Below are positions 26,403 through 35,493 of a stretch of 64,000 nucleotides of DNA, in pieces; positions within the stretch are counted from its first letter, which is position 1, and each line of letters starts with the position of its first letter. Where the stretch lies: positions 124,001 to 188,000 of the forward strand of contig CAXBBM010000006.1 of the NCBI GenBank assembly GCA_963973915.1, given 5' to 3'. Both the position numbers and the translations under genes were made by a program. The notes beneath the pieces were generated by a model. It searched no databases and had not been told where the DNA came from. It saw nothing but the letters and a program-made list of their open reading frames with translations. Source of the DNA: Polycyclovorans sp002706265. GTDB lineage: Bacteria > Pseudomonadota > Gammaproteobacteria > Nevskiales > Nevskiaceae.

Positions 26403-27734
26403 ATGCAAACCATTGAATCAAATCGCGGCCTGACCCATTCGCCGTCGGAAGAGCGGCCCTCGTACCAAAAAGCGGGCCGAATGGGCTGGCTGTTCGTGCT
26501 GGTCGGCTTCGTAGGTTTTCTGATCTGGGCTTTCACCGCGCCACTGGATGAAGGCGTGCCCGCCACCGGCGTGGTGGTGGTCGATGGCCTGCGCCGCGCC
26601 GTGCAACACCCGACCGGCGGCATCATCGGCGAGATTCTGGTCCAGGACGGCCAAACGGTGGAAGCCGGCGATCTGTTGCTGAAGATGGACGCGACGGCCA
26701 CGCGGTCGGCTTTCGAAGCGGCTCAGTCGCAGTGGGTTAACGCCGAGGCGATCAAGGCGCGGTTGACGGCAGAGCTGACATCGGCCGACGCGGTGACTTT
26801 CCCGGACACATTGCTGGCGATGGAAGACGACAGTGCGAAAAGCGCGATGCTGATTCAGCAGTCGTTGTTCATGTCTCGACGTGAAGTGCGCCGTGCCGAG
26901 CTTCGGGCCCTTGAGGAGCAAATCCGCGGGTTGGAGATTCAGGCCGATGCCGCCAGTCGGAGCATCGAGGCTCGCCAGCGTGAAATGTCGGTGGCGGCGG
27001 CGCAATTACACAGCTTGCGGCCGTTGGTGGTGTCCGGCGACGTGACGCGTTCCCGCCAAAATGACCTCGAACGCGTGGTGGCGCAGATCGAGACGTCGGT
27101 GGCCCAGGAAATGGGGCGGCGCGGGCAGCTTATGAGCCAGATCGCCGAAAGCAAGACCCTGCTGGCGCGACGTCGGGACGAGATTGTTCGCGAGCTCCAA
27201 GACGAATTCGCCACGGTTCAGCGGGAAGCTGAGCAGTATCGCAGCCGTCTGGTGGCCAGCGAGTTTGATTTTGCCAACGCCGAGATCAAGGCCCCGGTCA
27301 GTGGCACGGTGGTGGATCTGGCGGTGAATACACGTGGCGGTGTCTTTGCGCCAGGCGATGTCCTGATGTACATCGTGCCGCAGGATGAGCCCCTGGAAGT
27401 TGAGGCGCAGATCGACGTGCACCTGATCGACAAGGTGCAGATCGGCTTGCCGGTTGACCTGATCTTTGCCGCCTTGAACCAGAACAAGACGCCGGTAGTG
27501 GAGGGTGAGGTGGTCAGCGTCTCGGCTGACCGACTGACCGACGAGCGCACCGGCGCCCCTTACTACCGGGCCATGATCAGCACGACGGAGCACGGGAAAG
27601 TTCAACTGGCCGGTCAGGAGATTAAGCCGGGGATGCCGGTCAATGTCTTCGTGAAAACCGGCGAACGGAGCTTGATGACCTATCTCTTCAAACCGTTGCG
27701 CGACCGAGCGCGGACGGCGTTGACGGAAGAATGA
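26403..27734 (+). CDS. HlyD-family type I secretion periplasmic adaptor, second system
   Basis: Adaptor of 443 residues (PrtE/RsaE/SapE type) linking the ABC exporter to its TolC. One transmembrane helix lies near 28-48 (GWLFVLVGFVGFLIWAF). Lipoyl halves appear at about 65-95 (HPTGGIIGEILVQDGQTVEAGD) and near 300 (KAPVSGTVVDL), separated by a long coiled coil, and the C-terminal part ends IKPGMPVNVFVKTGERS. The ATG lies four bases after the ABC stop, and its own stop overlaps the TolC start (ATGA). Confidence 0.93.
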   Translation: MQTIESNRGLTHSPSEERPSYQKAGRMGWLFVLVGFVGFLIWAFTAPLDEGVPATGVVVVDGLRRAVQHPTGGIIGEILVQDGQTVEAGDLLLKMDATATRSAFEAAQSQWVNAEAIKARLTAELTSADAVTFPDTLLAMEDDSAKSAMLIQQSLFMSRREVRRAELRALEEQIRGLEIQADAASRSIEARQREMSVAAAQLHSLRPLVVSGDVTRSRQNDLERVVAQIETSVAQEMGRRGQLMSQIAESKTLLARRRDEIVRELQDEFATVQREAEQYRSRLVASEFDFANAEIKAPVSGTVVDLAVNTRGGVFAPGDVLMYIVPQDEPLEVEAQIDVHLIDKVQIGLPVDLIFAALNQNKTPVVEGEVVSVSADRLTDERTGAPYYRAMISTTEHGKVQLAGQEIKPGMPVNVFVKTGERSLMTYLFKPLRDRARTALTEE

Positions 27735-29218
27735 TGATTCATCGCCGAACGCGACTACGCCATGCGATCCAGCCTATTTATTCAGGCGCGTTGTTGTGTG
27801 CATTGTGGATGGCGCCCGCTGCGGCGGCCGTCGCGTCATCTGACGCTGCGCTGAGCCGGTTCAAGCTGGAAAATGATTTACGGATTTCGGAATCGACCGC
27901 CAAGCCGACCGAGGCATCGCAGTCGGACTTGCAGGGCGAAGGTGAAGTGCCGTCGCTGATGACCTTGGTGAAAATGGCCGAGGCCAATGATCCGAGCTAT
28001 CACGCCGCTCAGGCGGGGCTGGCTGCCGCACGGGAGTTCAAGACCATTGGTCGGGCATCGATGTTGCCTGTGATGCAAGCCAGTGGCTCGAGTTCGCGTA
28101 ACCGACAGGACCGGGAAATTCAGCAGGGCAGCCAACGGCTCAGCGACCGACGCTTCTACAACGCCTTTTCGGCAAACCTGCAGCTTCGCCAGCCGATTTA
28201 CGCGCCCGAAGCGCGCGCCCGCTTTGACGAGGCCGTGGCGCTGTCGAATGAGGCCGAAGTGGCATTCGTTGACGAGTTTGCCAATATGGTCATTCGCGTT
28301 GTTGATGCCTATCTGCAGGTATTCATGACCGCGACCCAGCTGGACGTGTTGACCCGCTCCCGCAATGACTTCAAAGATTTACTTGATTCGGCAGAACGGC
28401 GCTTCGAGGGGGGCGAGTCAACGCGCCTGGAGATCCTTGATTTGCGCGCGCGCTATCAGCGTGAGGCTGTTCAAGTTAAAGCGGCCGAGAACGCACATCG
28501 ATCAGCAATTGCGATGTTGTCCTCAGTTGTCGGCGGAGTTGATCAGGCTTCGTTTGAGCGGCTGCAGGACGCGGGTGGCCCACTGAAGCTCTCTCGCGGC
28601 TCGATTGAGGGGTGGACCAATATTGCCCGGCGGTCGTCTACCCAATTGTTGGCCGCCGAATCTGCCGTGGCTCAGGCTGAAGCGGGCTTGGGTCGCGCCA
28701 AAGGCGCCACGCTCCCTCGGCTCGACGCATTGGCGAGCTTTGGCGTGAACGACTCGGACTCGGTGAACACGGTTGATCAGCGTTTTGAAACCGGCTCGCT
28801 GGGCCTGCAACTCTCGGTGCCGATCTTTTCGTCAGGTGCCGGTAGAGCGGGCGTACGACAAGCTGAGGCTTATCTGGTCCAGGCAAAAGCCGAATACGAT
28901 GCCGCTCGATTGCAGCTGGATCAATCGGTTCGCGAGGCTTATGACCAGTTCATTTCAGTGATCGAGCAGGAGCGCGCCATGGTCGCAGTGAAGCGATCAG
29001 CAGAAGCCTCTTCTGAGGCGGCAGACCGCGGGTACAAAGCTGGTGTCCAGGCGATGATGGATGTCATCGCGGCCAAGAGTCTGGAGCGTGAAGTCGCGCT
29101 GGAAGCGCTTGCAGTTCGATATGAAAGTGCCCGAGCGTTTGTCGTCCTGCATCAGCTGGCCGGACAGGTTGACGAAGAGCTCATCAAAACACTTTCGAGT
29201 GCGCTCTCAGGCAATTGA
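27731..29218 (+). CDS. TolC-family outer membrane protein, second type I system
   Basis: Outer membrane channel, 495 residues. It has a signal peptide of about 34 residues (hydrophobic LLCALWMAPAAAA) followed by an insert, then two OEP repeats of long helices (about 75-280 and 290-480). Typical features are LRQPIYAPEARARFDEA in the first repeat and LQLSVPIFSSGAGRAGVRQAEA in the second, which matches the type I-specific TolC subfamily. It is coupled to HlyD by a four-base overlap. The window thus has two distinct TolC-like proteins, each in its own secretion operon. Confidence 0.92.
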   Translation: MMIHRRTRLRHAIQPIYSGALLCALWMAPAAAAVASSDAALSRFKLENDLRISESTAKPTEASQSDLQGEGEVPSLMTLVKMAEANDPSYHAAQAGLAAAREFKTIGRASMLPVMQASGSSSRNRQDREIQQGSQRLSDRRFYNAFSANLQLRQPIYAPEARARFDEAVALSNEAEVAFVDEFANMVIRVVDAYLQVFMTATQLDVLTRSRNDFKDLLDSAERRFEGGESTRLEILDLRARYQREAVQVKAAENAHRSAIAMLSSVVGGVDQASFERLQDAGGPLKLSRGSIEGWTNIARRSSTQLLAAESAVAQAEAGLGRAKGATLPRLDALASFGVNDSDSVNTVDQRFETGSLGLQLSVPIFSSGAGRAGVRQAEAYLVQAKAEYDAARLQLDQSVREAYDQFISVIEQERAMVAVKRSAEASSEAADRGYKAGVQAMMDVIAAKSLEREVALEALAVRYESARAFVVLHQLAGQVDEELIKTLSSALSGN

Positions 29219-29257
29219 TCGCTACTGTTCGTCCATCGATTCATTAGCAGTGGGTCG

Positions 29258-30040
29258 TTATGGATGCGTGGTTTGGGGCCACAGCACGATGACGTTCATT
29301 GCGTCCATCCCCGAGAACTCCGGCAGTTGATTGGGTCGCGGTTGATGCTTCAATGGATCGTAAAGGTGGCCTCTGTAAAGGCCGCTCCAGTGCCAACGTC
29401 CGCGCCCCCATGCAAGCAACGGGGCGCCTGACGATCCTGGAGTAGCGTCACAGTCACTAAGCCATACTCGCTCGTTGTGCAGTGCCTCGCCTGGTGCTGC
29501 CGGGCGTGCGAAACAGTCATCGCTCACCCAGAGTCCCCGGCGGTCCCCCCTGTAGCCCACCAGTACGACCCGCTCTGGCGCACCGCTCGAGGACCAGATC
29601 GGCAATCTGAATGCAGCGGGGCGCGATACGGCAATGATCAGCATGGCCCAGTCCTTCGGGTTGGTTTGCGCGCTGCCGTCAAACTCGCCAGTTCGAATGT
29701 CCACCACCGGATCGCTGCCCCAGAACCGGCCCTCGGCCTTGAACCGGCAATCGTCCAGCGGCGCGCCGGTGGCGGGGTCGATGACCACATGCGCCGCCGT
29801 GAGCAGTACCTCGTGTCCTGCGTCCGCCGTGCCGGTATCGACAATTGCGGCGGTGCCGACGAGCTTGCGGCCGGTGCCGGGGTGGCGGCAGGTCAGCCGC
29901 CCCAGCGCCTCACGAACCGGATAGGTGGCTTCGCTGGGGGTGAGCTTGCGGCGGTCGTCGTCACCGAAGACGGCCGCTTGCGCCCAGCCCGACAGGGTGG
30001 CCACCAGGAGCACGCCGCTCATGCAGGGTTTGATGTTCAT
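29258..30040 (-). CDS. Secreted trypsin-like serine protease
   Basis: A 260-residue protein with a signal peptide (about 1-23, ending GWAQA) and a chymotrypsin-fold peptidase domain. The likely catalytic triad is His in LLTAAHVVI, Asp in KDWAMLII and Ser in ATPGSSGAPLL. Cysteines are spaced as in exported trypsin-like proteins. ATG 30040 gives a normal signal peptide; an in-frame start at 30061 only adds seven residues. It is convergent with the type I TolC gene and divergent from tkt. A role in processing surface proteins is possible but nothing in the sequence proves it. Confidence 0.8.
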   Translation of the reverse strand: MNIKPCMSGVLLVATLSGWAQAAVFGDDDRRKLTPSEATYPVREALGRLTCRHPGTGRKLVGTAAIVDTGTADAGHEVLLTAAHVVIDPATGAPLDDCRFKAEGRFWGSDPVVDIRTGEFDGSAQTNPKDWAMLIIAVSRPAAFRLPIWSSSGAPERVVLVGYRGDRRGLWVSDDCFARPAAPGEALHNERVWLSDCDATPGSSGAPLLAWGRGRWHWSGLYRGHLYDPLKHQPRPNQLPEFSGMDAMNVIVLWPQTTHP

Positions 30041-30153
30041 GGCCCCCATGGTAATGCGCACCCTGCTTACTGCGATGGGTGCCAGATCGGCCGCCAGCCG
30101 CGGTGCTCAAACCGCTATCCTATGCGGCCTTATTTCAAGCTGGTTACGTGGCC

Positions 30154-32151
30154 ATGTCTGAGCGTCTCTCCCTTGCCAACGCCCTCCGCGCCCTTGCGAT
30201 GGATGCGGTCCAACAGGCCAATTCAGGCCATCCGGGCGCGCCGATGGGCATGGCGGATATCGCCGAGGTGTTGTGGAACGATGCGCTGAAGCACAATCCG
30301 GCCAATCCGCTGTGGGCAGATCGCGACCGCTTCGTGCTGAGCAATGGCCACGGTTCGATGCTGCTCTATGGTCTGTTGCACCTGTCGGGCTACGGTCTGC
30401 CGCTGGATGAGTTGAAGCGCTTCCGGCAGCTGCACTCGAAGACGCCGGGGCATCCCGAGATTGACGTGACACCGGGCGTGGAAACCACCACCGGGCCGCT
30501 GGGGCAGGGTCTGGCCAATGCGGTGGGGTTTGCCATTGCCGAGACGGTATTGGCCAGTGCCTTCAACCGCGATGACCATCGCATTGTTGATCACAACACC
30601 TACGTGTTTCTGGGTGACGGCTGCCTGATGGAAGGCATCAGCCACGAGGCTTGCGCGCTGGCGGGCACGCTGGGCCTGAACAAGCTGATCGCCTTTTACG
30701 ACGACAACAACATTTCGATCGATGGCGAAGTGGAGGGTTGGTTTGCCGATGACACGCCGGCACGTTTTGAAGCCTATGGCTGGCAGGTGATCCGCCGGGT
30801 CAATGGCCATGACCCGCGTGAAATCGAGATTGCGCTGAAGACCGCGCGCGATTTTCAGGGTGGCCCGACCTTGATCTGCTGCAAGACGCTCATCGGCTTC
30901 GGCTCGCCCAACAAGCAGGGCAAGGAAACCTGCCACGGCGCGCCGCTGGGCGCGGATGAAATTGCCCTGACGCGCGCAGCGCTGGACTGGCCGCACGCGC
31001 CGTTCGAGATTCCCGATGCCATTCGCGCCGGCTGGGATGCCCGCGATGCCGGCGCCAAGGCCGAGGCGGAGTGGAACCAGCGGTTTGCGGCCTATGCCCA
31101 GGCGCATCCCGATCTGGCGGCGGAGTTCAGCCGGCGCATGGCCGGCGAACTGCCCGCCGACTGGTCGGCCACGGTGCAGGCGCTGATCGATCAGGCGCTG
31201 GCCATGGACAAGCCCATTGCCACGCGCAAGAGCAGCAAGGCGGCGATTGAGTTGCTGGTGAAGGGCTTGCCGGAGCTGTTCGGCGGCTCGGCCGATCTGT
31301 CGGAGTCCAACGGCACCGACTTCAAGGGCCATGTTCCGCTGCGCCGGGGTTCGCTGAAGGGCAACTACGTGAATTACGGGGTGCGCGAGTTCGGTATGAG
31401 CGCCATCATGAACGGCATTGCGCTGCACGGCGGGCTGATTCCCTTTGGCGCCACCTTTCTCACCTTCAGCGACTATGCCCGCAACGCGGTGCGCATGGCC
31501 GCGCTGATGAAGCGCCGCAGCATTTTTGTGTACACCCACGACTCCATCGCCCTGGGCGAAGACGGCCCCACCCACCAGGCGGTGGAGCACGTGTCGGCGC
31601 TGCGGCTGATGCCGAACCTTGAAGTGTGGCGCCCGGCCGATGCCTTTGAGACCGCCATTGCCTGGCAGCAGGCCATCGAGCGCCAGGACGGCCCCAGCGC
31701 GTTGATCCTGACGCGGCAGAATCTGCCGCCGCAGGCACACGAGGCCGCCCAGGCCGACGCGGTGCGCAAGGGCGCCTACGTCATCCACGCCGGGGGTGTC
31801 ACGCCCGCGCTGGTGATTGCCGCGACCGGCTCTGAAGTGGCGCTGGCGGTGGATGTCGCCAAGGTGTTCGGCGAGCAGGGCACCGCGGTGCGCGTGGTGT
31901 CGATTCCCTGTGCGGACCGCTTTTTCGCCATGCCGCGTGACGCCCGCGCCGAGTTGTTCCCGGCCGGCGTTCCGCGCCTTGCCATTGAAGCGGGCGTCAC
32001 CCATTACTGGCGCGCGCTGGTGGGGGACGACGGCGACGTGATCGGGGTGGACAGCTTCGGTGAGTCGGCGCCCTATGGCGCGCTGATGAAGCACTTCGGC
32101 CTCACCATTGAAGCCGTGGTGGCGCGCGCCGAGGCCTTGCTGAAGGGCTGA
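30154..32151 (+). CDS. tkt: Transketolase
   Basis: Thiamine-diphosphate enzyme of the pentose phosphate pathway, 665 residues. Family marks include NSGHPGAPMGMADIAEVLW near the N-terminus, the ThDP-binding motif LGDGCLMEGISHEA (about 155), the pyrimidine-domain stretch GVREFGMSAIMNGIALHGG and the catalytic-region HDSIALGEDGPTHQ. ATG 30154 matches the family start; the longer frame upstream adds only a non-conserved extension. It stands alone. In many bacteria tkt is near pgk; here the two are 30 kb apart. Confidence 0.98.
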   Translation: MSERLSLANALRALAMDAVQQANSGHPGAPMGMADIAEVLWNDALKHNPANPLWADRDRFVLSNGHGSMLLYGLLHLSGYGLPLDELKRFRQLHSKTPGHPEIDVTPGVETTTGPLGQGLANAVGFAIAETVLASAFNRDDHRIVDHNTYVFLGDGCLMEGISHEACALAGTLGLNKLIAFYDDNNISIDGEVEGWFADDTPARFEAYGWQVIRRVNGHDPREIEIALKTARDFQGGPTLICCKTLIGFGSPNKQGKETCHGAPLGADEIALTRAALDWPHAPFEIPDAIRAGWDARDAGAKAEAEWNQRFAAYAQAHPDLAAEFSRRMAGELPADWSATVQALIDQALAMDKPIATRKSSKAAIELLVKGLPELFGGSADLSESNGTDFKGHVPLRRGSLKGNYVNYGVREFGMSAIMNGIALHGGLIPFGATFLTFSDYARNAVRMAALMKRRSIFVYTHDSIALGEDGPTHQAVEHVSALRLMPNLEVWRPADAFETAIAWQQAIERQDGPSALILTRQNLPPQAHEAAQADAVRKGAYVIHAGGVTPALVIAATGSEVALAVDVAKVFGEQGTAVRVVSIPCADRFFAMPRDARAELFPAGVPRLAIEAGVTHYWRALVGDDGDVIGVDSFGESAPYGALMKHFGLTIEAVVARAEALLKG

Positions 32152-32168
32152 GCGGCGTCGCGCGGGGC

Positions 32169-32201
32169 GGATTATTTGCGGATTATTTGCGGATTATTTT
32201 T
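32169..32201. repeat. Three tandem 11-bp units plus adjacent hairpin
   Basis: GGATTATTTGC occurs twice in tandem, then once with the last two bases changed to TT. GGATGC / GCATCC with a TCCG loop follows at 32202-32217. The repeat lies in the AT-rich convergent gap after tkt. There is no T-run after the hairpin on either strand, so it is not an ordinary terminator. Confidence 0.8.
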
Positions 32202-32249
32202 GGATGCTCCGGCATCCGCGTGGGCATCAGAATCGGTGCCGCGCGCGGT

Positions 32250-32687
32250 TCACGCCGTTGAACTGGGGTGGCCGATCAGCCCGCGAAAGATGTGTTTCGC
32301 GTAGTCGGCCACCTGGGGTTCGGATGACTTGAGCAGGGCCTGATAGCGCTGCTGCGCGGCGGCCTCGGTGCCATCGACGCTCAGGTCGAGCAACACCAGG
32401 TGCCCGACCACGCCCAGCACGATGGCGCACTCGAACCAGTCATCTTCCGGGCATTTGCCGCGATGTAGAACGAAAATGCTGCGTTCCTTGAGCATTTGCC
32501 GGGTCGACCAATTGCGCGTGTCGCCCCGTTGCGGGGGCAGTATTTTTTCGATGAAGGGACGCTCGCCCAGGCGGCCCGCCAGCAACTCGGGCGCGCCCAG
32601 CAGACCGGTCAGCGTGGTGCTGCGTGCGAAGCCGACCACGCCATCGCGCAGCAACAGCAGTTCCTTGATCGGTCCGGTCGCACTCAT
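32250..32687 (-). CDS. Hypothetical protein at end of the formaldehyde operon
   Basis: A 145-residue soluble protein I do not recognise. It starts MSATGPIKELLLLRDGVVGF three bases after the S-formylglutathione hydrolase stop, so it is probably the last gene of that operon. The middle holds a short acidic Cys-containing stretch (RGKCPEDDWFECAIVL) and a hydrophobic segment (VLGVVGHLVLLDLSVDG) too polar at its ends for a clear membrane helix; the C-terminal third is helical. No signal peptide or catalytic motif was seen. Codon use looks like its neighbours. Confidence 0.65.
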   Translation of the reverse strand: MSATGPIKELLLLRDGVVGFARSTTLTGLLGAPELLAGRLGERPFIEKILPPQRGDTRNWSTRQMLKERSIFVLHRGKCPEDDWFECAIVLGVVGHLVLLDLSVDGTEAAAQQRYQALLKSSEPQVADYAKHIFRGLIGHPSSTA

Positions 32688-32690
32688 CGA

Positions 32691-33533
32691 TCAGGCCAGA
32701 TTCGCCGCATGAAATTGCAGGTGCTCGGCAATGAAGCTCTGCACGAAGAAATAGCTGTGGTCATAGCCGGGCTGCATGCGCAGGGTGAGGGCGACCTGGG
32801 CTTCGGCGGCAGCGTCGGCCAGCAGCTGCGGTTGCAGCATGGGCAAGAAGGGATCCTGGTCGCCCTGGTCAATGAGGGGGGCGGGGCCGTTCCAGCCGTG
32901 GGACACCAGCAAGCGCGTGCTGTCGTAGCGCTGCCAGGTGCTTTCGTCGGCGCCCAGATACCGGCTGAAGGCGTTGCGGCCCCAGGCGCAGCGGGTGGGC
33001 GCGGCCAGCGGTGCAAAGGCTGAAACGCTGCGGTACTGCTGGGGATTGCGCAGCGCGCAGACCAGTGCGCCATGCCCGCCCATGCTGTGGCCTGACAGCG
33101 CAACGCGGTCGGCATCCACCGGAAAGTGGGCGTTGATCAGCGCCGGCAATTCCTGCGTCACATAGCTGTACATGCGGTAGCCCTGCGACCACGGGACTTC
33201 GGTGGCATCGACGTAAAAGCCGGCGCCCAGGCCGAAATCGAAGCTGTCTGCCTCGCCGGGAATGTTCAGGCCACGCGGACTGGTATCGGGCGCGACGATG
33301 GCAAGCCCCAGTTGGGCGGCCATGCGCTGCGCCCCGGCCTTGATGGTGAAGTTTTCTTCGGTGCAGGTCAGGCCCGACAGCCAGTACAGCACCGGCACTT
33401 TTGCGGTCTCGGCCTGCGGCGGCAGATAGACCGAGAAGCGCATGGTGCAGGCGGTTTCGGACGCGGCATGGCTGTAAGTGAACTGGGTGCCGCCCCAGCA
33501 TTTGTTTGCGGACAGTTGCTTGAGCGTGCTCAT
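32691..33533 (-). CDS. fghA: S-formylglutathione hydrolase
   Basis: Esterase-fold enzyme that splits S-formylglutathione into formate and glutathione, the second step of glutathione-dependent formaldehyde removal. It has 280 residues. The nucleophile motif is GHSMGGHGA (about residue 147), and other family blocks are FSVYLPPQA, YWLSGLTCTEENF and GYDHSYFFVQSFIAEHL with the catalytic His. Its start overlaps the adhC stop (TGATG), so the two are co-translated. Confidence 0.96.
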   Translation of the reverse strand: MSTLKQLSANKCWGGTQFTYSHAASETACTMRFSVYLPPQAETAKVPVLYWLSGLTCTEENFTIKAGAQRMAAQLGLAIVAPDTSPRGLNIPGEADSFDFGLGAGFYVDATEVPWSQGYRMYSYVTQELPALINAHFPVDADRVALSGHSMGGHGALVCALRNPQQYRSVSAFAPLAAPTRCAWGRNAFSRYLGADESTWQRYDSTRLLVSHGWNGPAPLIDQGDQDPFLPMLQPQLLADAAAEAQVALTLRMQPGYDHSYFFVQSFIAEHLQFHAANLA

Positions 33534-34642
33534 CAGAACAGCACCACGCCGCGGATGGACGTGCCCTGGGCCATCAGCTCGAAGCCGTCGTTGATCTGTT
33601 CCAGAGGCATGGTGTGGGTGATGAGCGCATCAATGTTGATTTTGCCGTCCATGTACCAGTCGACGATTCTGGGCACGTCGGTACGGCCCCGGGCGCCGCC
33701 GAATGCGGTGCCGATCCAGCGCCGGCCGGTGACCAGCTGAAACGGGCGGGTGGCAATTTCGGCGCCGGCCGGCGCCACGCCGATGATGGTCGAGACACCC
33801 CAGCCCTTGTGGGCGCATTCCAGCGCCTGCCGCATCACCTTGACGTTGCCGATGCACTCGAAGGTGTAATCGGCGCCGCCGCCGGTCAGTTCGACCAGAT
33901 GGGCCACCAGATCGCCCTGCACGTCTTTCGGGTTGACGAAGTGGGTCATGCCGAACTGGCGGCCGATGGCCTCGCGTTCGGGGTTCATGTCGACACCGAC
34001 GATCATGTTGGCGCCGACCATGCGCAGCCCCTGCAACACGTTCAGGCCAATGCCGCCCAGGCCGAACACGACGCAGTTGGCGCCGGCCTCCACCTTGGCG
34101 GTGAAGATCACCGCGCCGATGCCGGTGGTGACGCCGCAGCCGATGTAGCAAATCTTGTCGAAGGGCGCGTCTTCACGCACCTTGGCCAGCGCGATCTCGG
34201 GCACGACCGTGTAGTTGGCAAAGGTGGAGCAGCCCATGTAGTGCAGCACCGGCTTGCCCTGAAACGAGAACCGCGAGCTGCCGTCCGGCATCAGGCCCTG
34301 GCCCTGGGTGCTGCGGATGGCCTGGCAGAGATTGGTCTTGCCGCTGGTGCAGTAGCTGCATTCCCGGCACTCCGGCGTGTAGAGCGGAATGACGTGGTCG
34401 CCTTTTTTCAGGTGCTTCACGCCCGGGCCCACGTCGACCACGACGCCCGCGCCCTCGTGGCCGAGAATGGCGGGAAAGGCGCCCTCAGGGTCTTCGCCCG
34501 AGAGCGTGAACTTGTCGGTGTGGCAGAGGCCCGTGGCCTTGATTTCGACCAGCACTTCGCCTTCGCGCGGGCCCTCAAGCTGCACGGTTTCAATCGAGAG
34601 CGGTTTGCCGGCTTCAAAGGCAACGGCGGCACGGACGTCCAT
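33533..34642 (-). CDS. adhC: S-(hydroxymethyl)glutathione dehydrogenase (class III alcohol dehydrogenase)
   Basis: Zinc- and NAD-dependent enzyme that oxidises S-hydroxymethylglutathione, formed from formaldehyde, to S-formylglutathione; it can also reduce S-nitrosoglutathione. The product has 369 residues. The catalytic zinc site uses Cys in GLCHTDKF and the GHEGAG block. The structural zinc site is the four-cysteine CRECSYCTSGKTNLC. The Rossmann motif is FGLGGIGLNVLQG. ATG 34642 (MDVRAAVAFEAGKPL) is the family start; a longer frame to 34723 is not conserved. No frmR-type repressor gene is adjacent. Confidence 0.97.
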   Translation of the reverse strand: MDVRAAVAFEAGKPLSIETVQLEGPREGEVLVEIKATGLCHTDKFTLSGEDPEGAFPAILGHEGAGVVVDVGPGVKHLKKGDHVIPLYTPECRECSYCTSGKTNLCQAIRSTQGQGLMPDGSSRFSFQGKPVLHYMGCSTFANYTVVPEIALAKVREDAPFDKICYIGCGVTTGIGAVIFTAKVEAGANCVVFGLGGIGLNVLQGLRMVGANMIVGVDMNPEREAIGRQFGMTHFVNPKDVQGDLVAHLVELTGGGADYTFECIGNVKVMRQALECAHKGWGVSTIIGVAPAGAEIATRPFQLVTGRRWIGTAFGGARGRTDVPRIVDWYMDGKINIDALITHTMPLEQINDGFELMAQGTSIRGVVLF

Positions 34643-34743
34643 GAGGTGTCTCCTGATGGTGGGTGGGCAAGCAAGTACAAAAAGGGCGGGGCATGGCGGG
34701 GCCGCATCCTCGCCGCAGGGCACGCGCAGCCACGTTGGTGGCG

Positions 34744-35409
34744 TCAGCCCAGAATGGCGTAGGGCCCACCGCGCTCCAGCGCGGCACGGTAGGCCGGGCG
34801 CGCCTGGAATCGCTGCACATGGTCTTTGATGACCTGCGGAATGGCCGGGCCGCCGCGAGCGCAGAGCGCTTCCAGCGGAAAGCTCATCATGATGTCGGCG
34901 CCGGTGAGGCGGTCATCGACCAGCCAGGTTTTGCCCTGCAGTGCCGTCGCCAGTGCGCCCACGTGGCGCTCCAGCGATGGGCCGATGTACAGGGCGTTGA
35001 CCTGCCGGTCGATGGCCTTGGCAATGGGGCGGATGAAGAACGGCGCCTTGGCCGGGACTGCGCCGAACAGCAGCTTCATCACCAGCAGCGGCATCAACGA
35101 GCCTTCGGCGTAGTGCATCCAGTAGCGATGGTCCAGGCGGGCATCGGGATCGCTTGGCGGGCTCATGGGGCCGTCGCCGTGCTTCTCGATCAGGTATTCG
35201 ACAATGGCCCCTGATTCGGCCACCACGCGTGCGCCATCGGTGATCACCGGCGACTTGCCCAGCGGGTGCACGGCGCGCAGTTCCGGCGGCGCCAGCATGG
35301 TTTTCGGGTCGCGCGCATAGCGCTTGATCTCGTAGGGCATGCCCAGCTCTTCCAGCAGCCAGAGGATGCGCTGCGAGCGCGAATGTTCGAGGTGGTGCAC
35401 CACAATCAT
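34744..35409 (-). CDS. Glutathione S-transferase
   Basis: A 221-residue two-domain transferase. The thioredoxin-like N-terminal domain (about 1-80) starts MIVVHHLEHSRSQRILWLLEEL and holds GKSPVITDG and the glutathione-contact motif ESGAIVEYL. The all-helical C-terminal domain includes the N-capping stretch LTGADIMMSFPLEAL. It lies about 100 bases before adhC on the same strand, so its product may support the same glutathione-dependent chemistry, though substrates cannot be deduced. Confidence 0.9.
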   Translation of the reverse strand: MIVVHHLEHSRSQRILWLLEELGMPYEIKRYARDPKTMLAPPELRAVHPLGKSPVITDGARVVAESGAIVEYLIEKHGDGPMSPPSDPDARLDHRYWMHYAEGSLMPLLVMKLLFGAVPAKAPFFIRPIAKAIDRQVNALYIGPSLERHVGALATALQGKTWLVDDRLTGADIMMSFPLEALCARGGPAIPQVIKDHVQRFQARPAYRAALERGGPYAILG

Positions 35410-35493
35410 GAGGCGATGACCTTCAGGCGTCAGTGGCCGCCAAGCATAACCGAGACCCGCAATCGGTCCGGCCGCGCGGCGTCGGCCCGCGGG

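Noticed and set aside
30223..32094. 623-codon open frame antisense to tkt
   Set aside because: Shadow of the transketolase coding strand; its translation is rich in His, Arg and Gln without family features.
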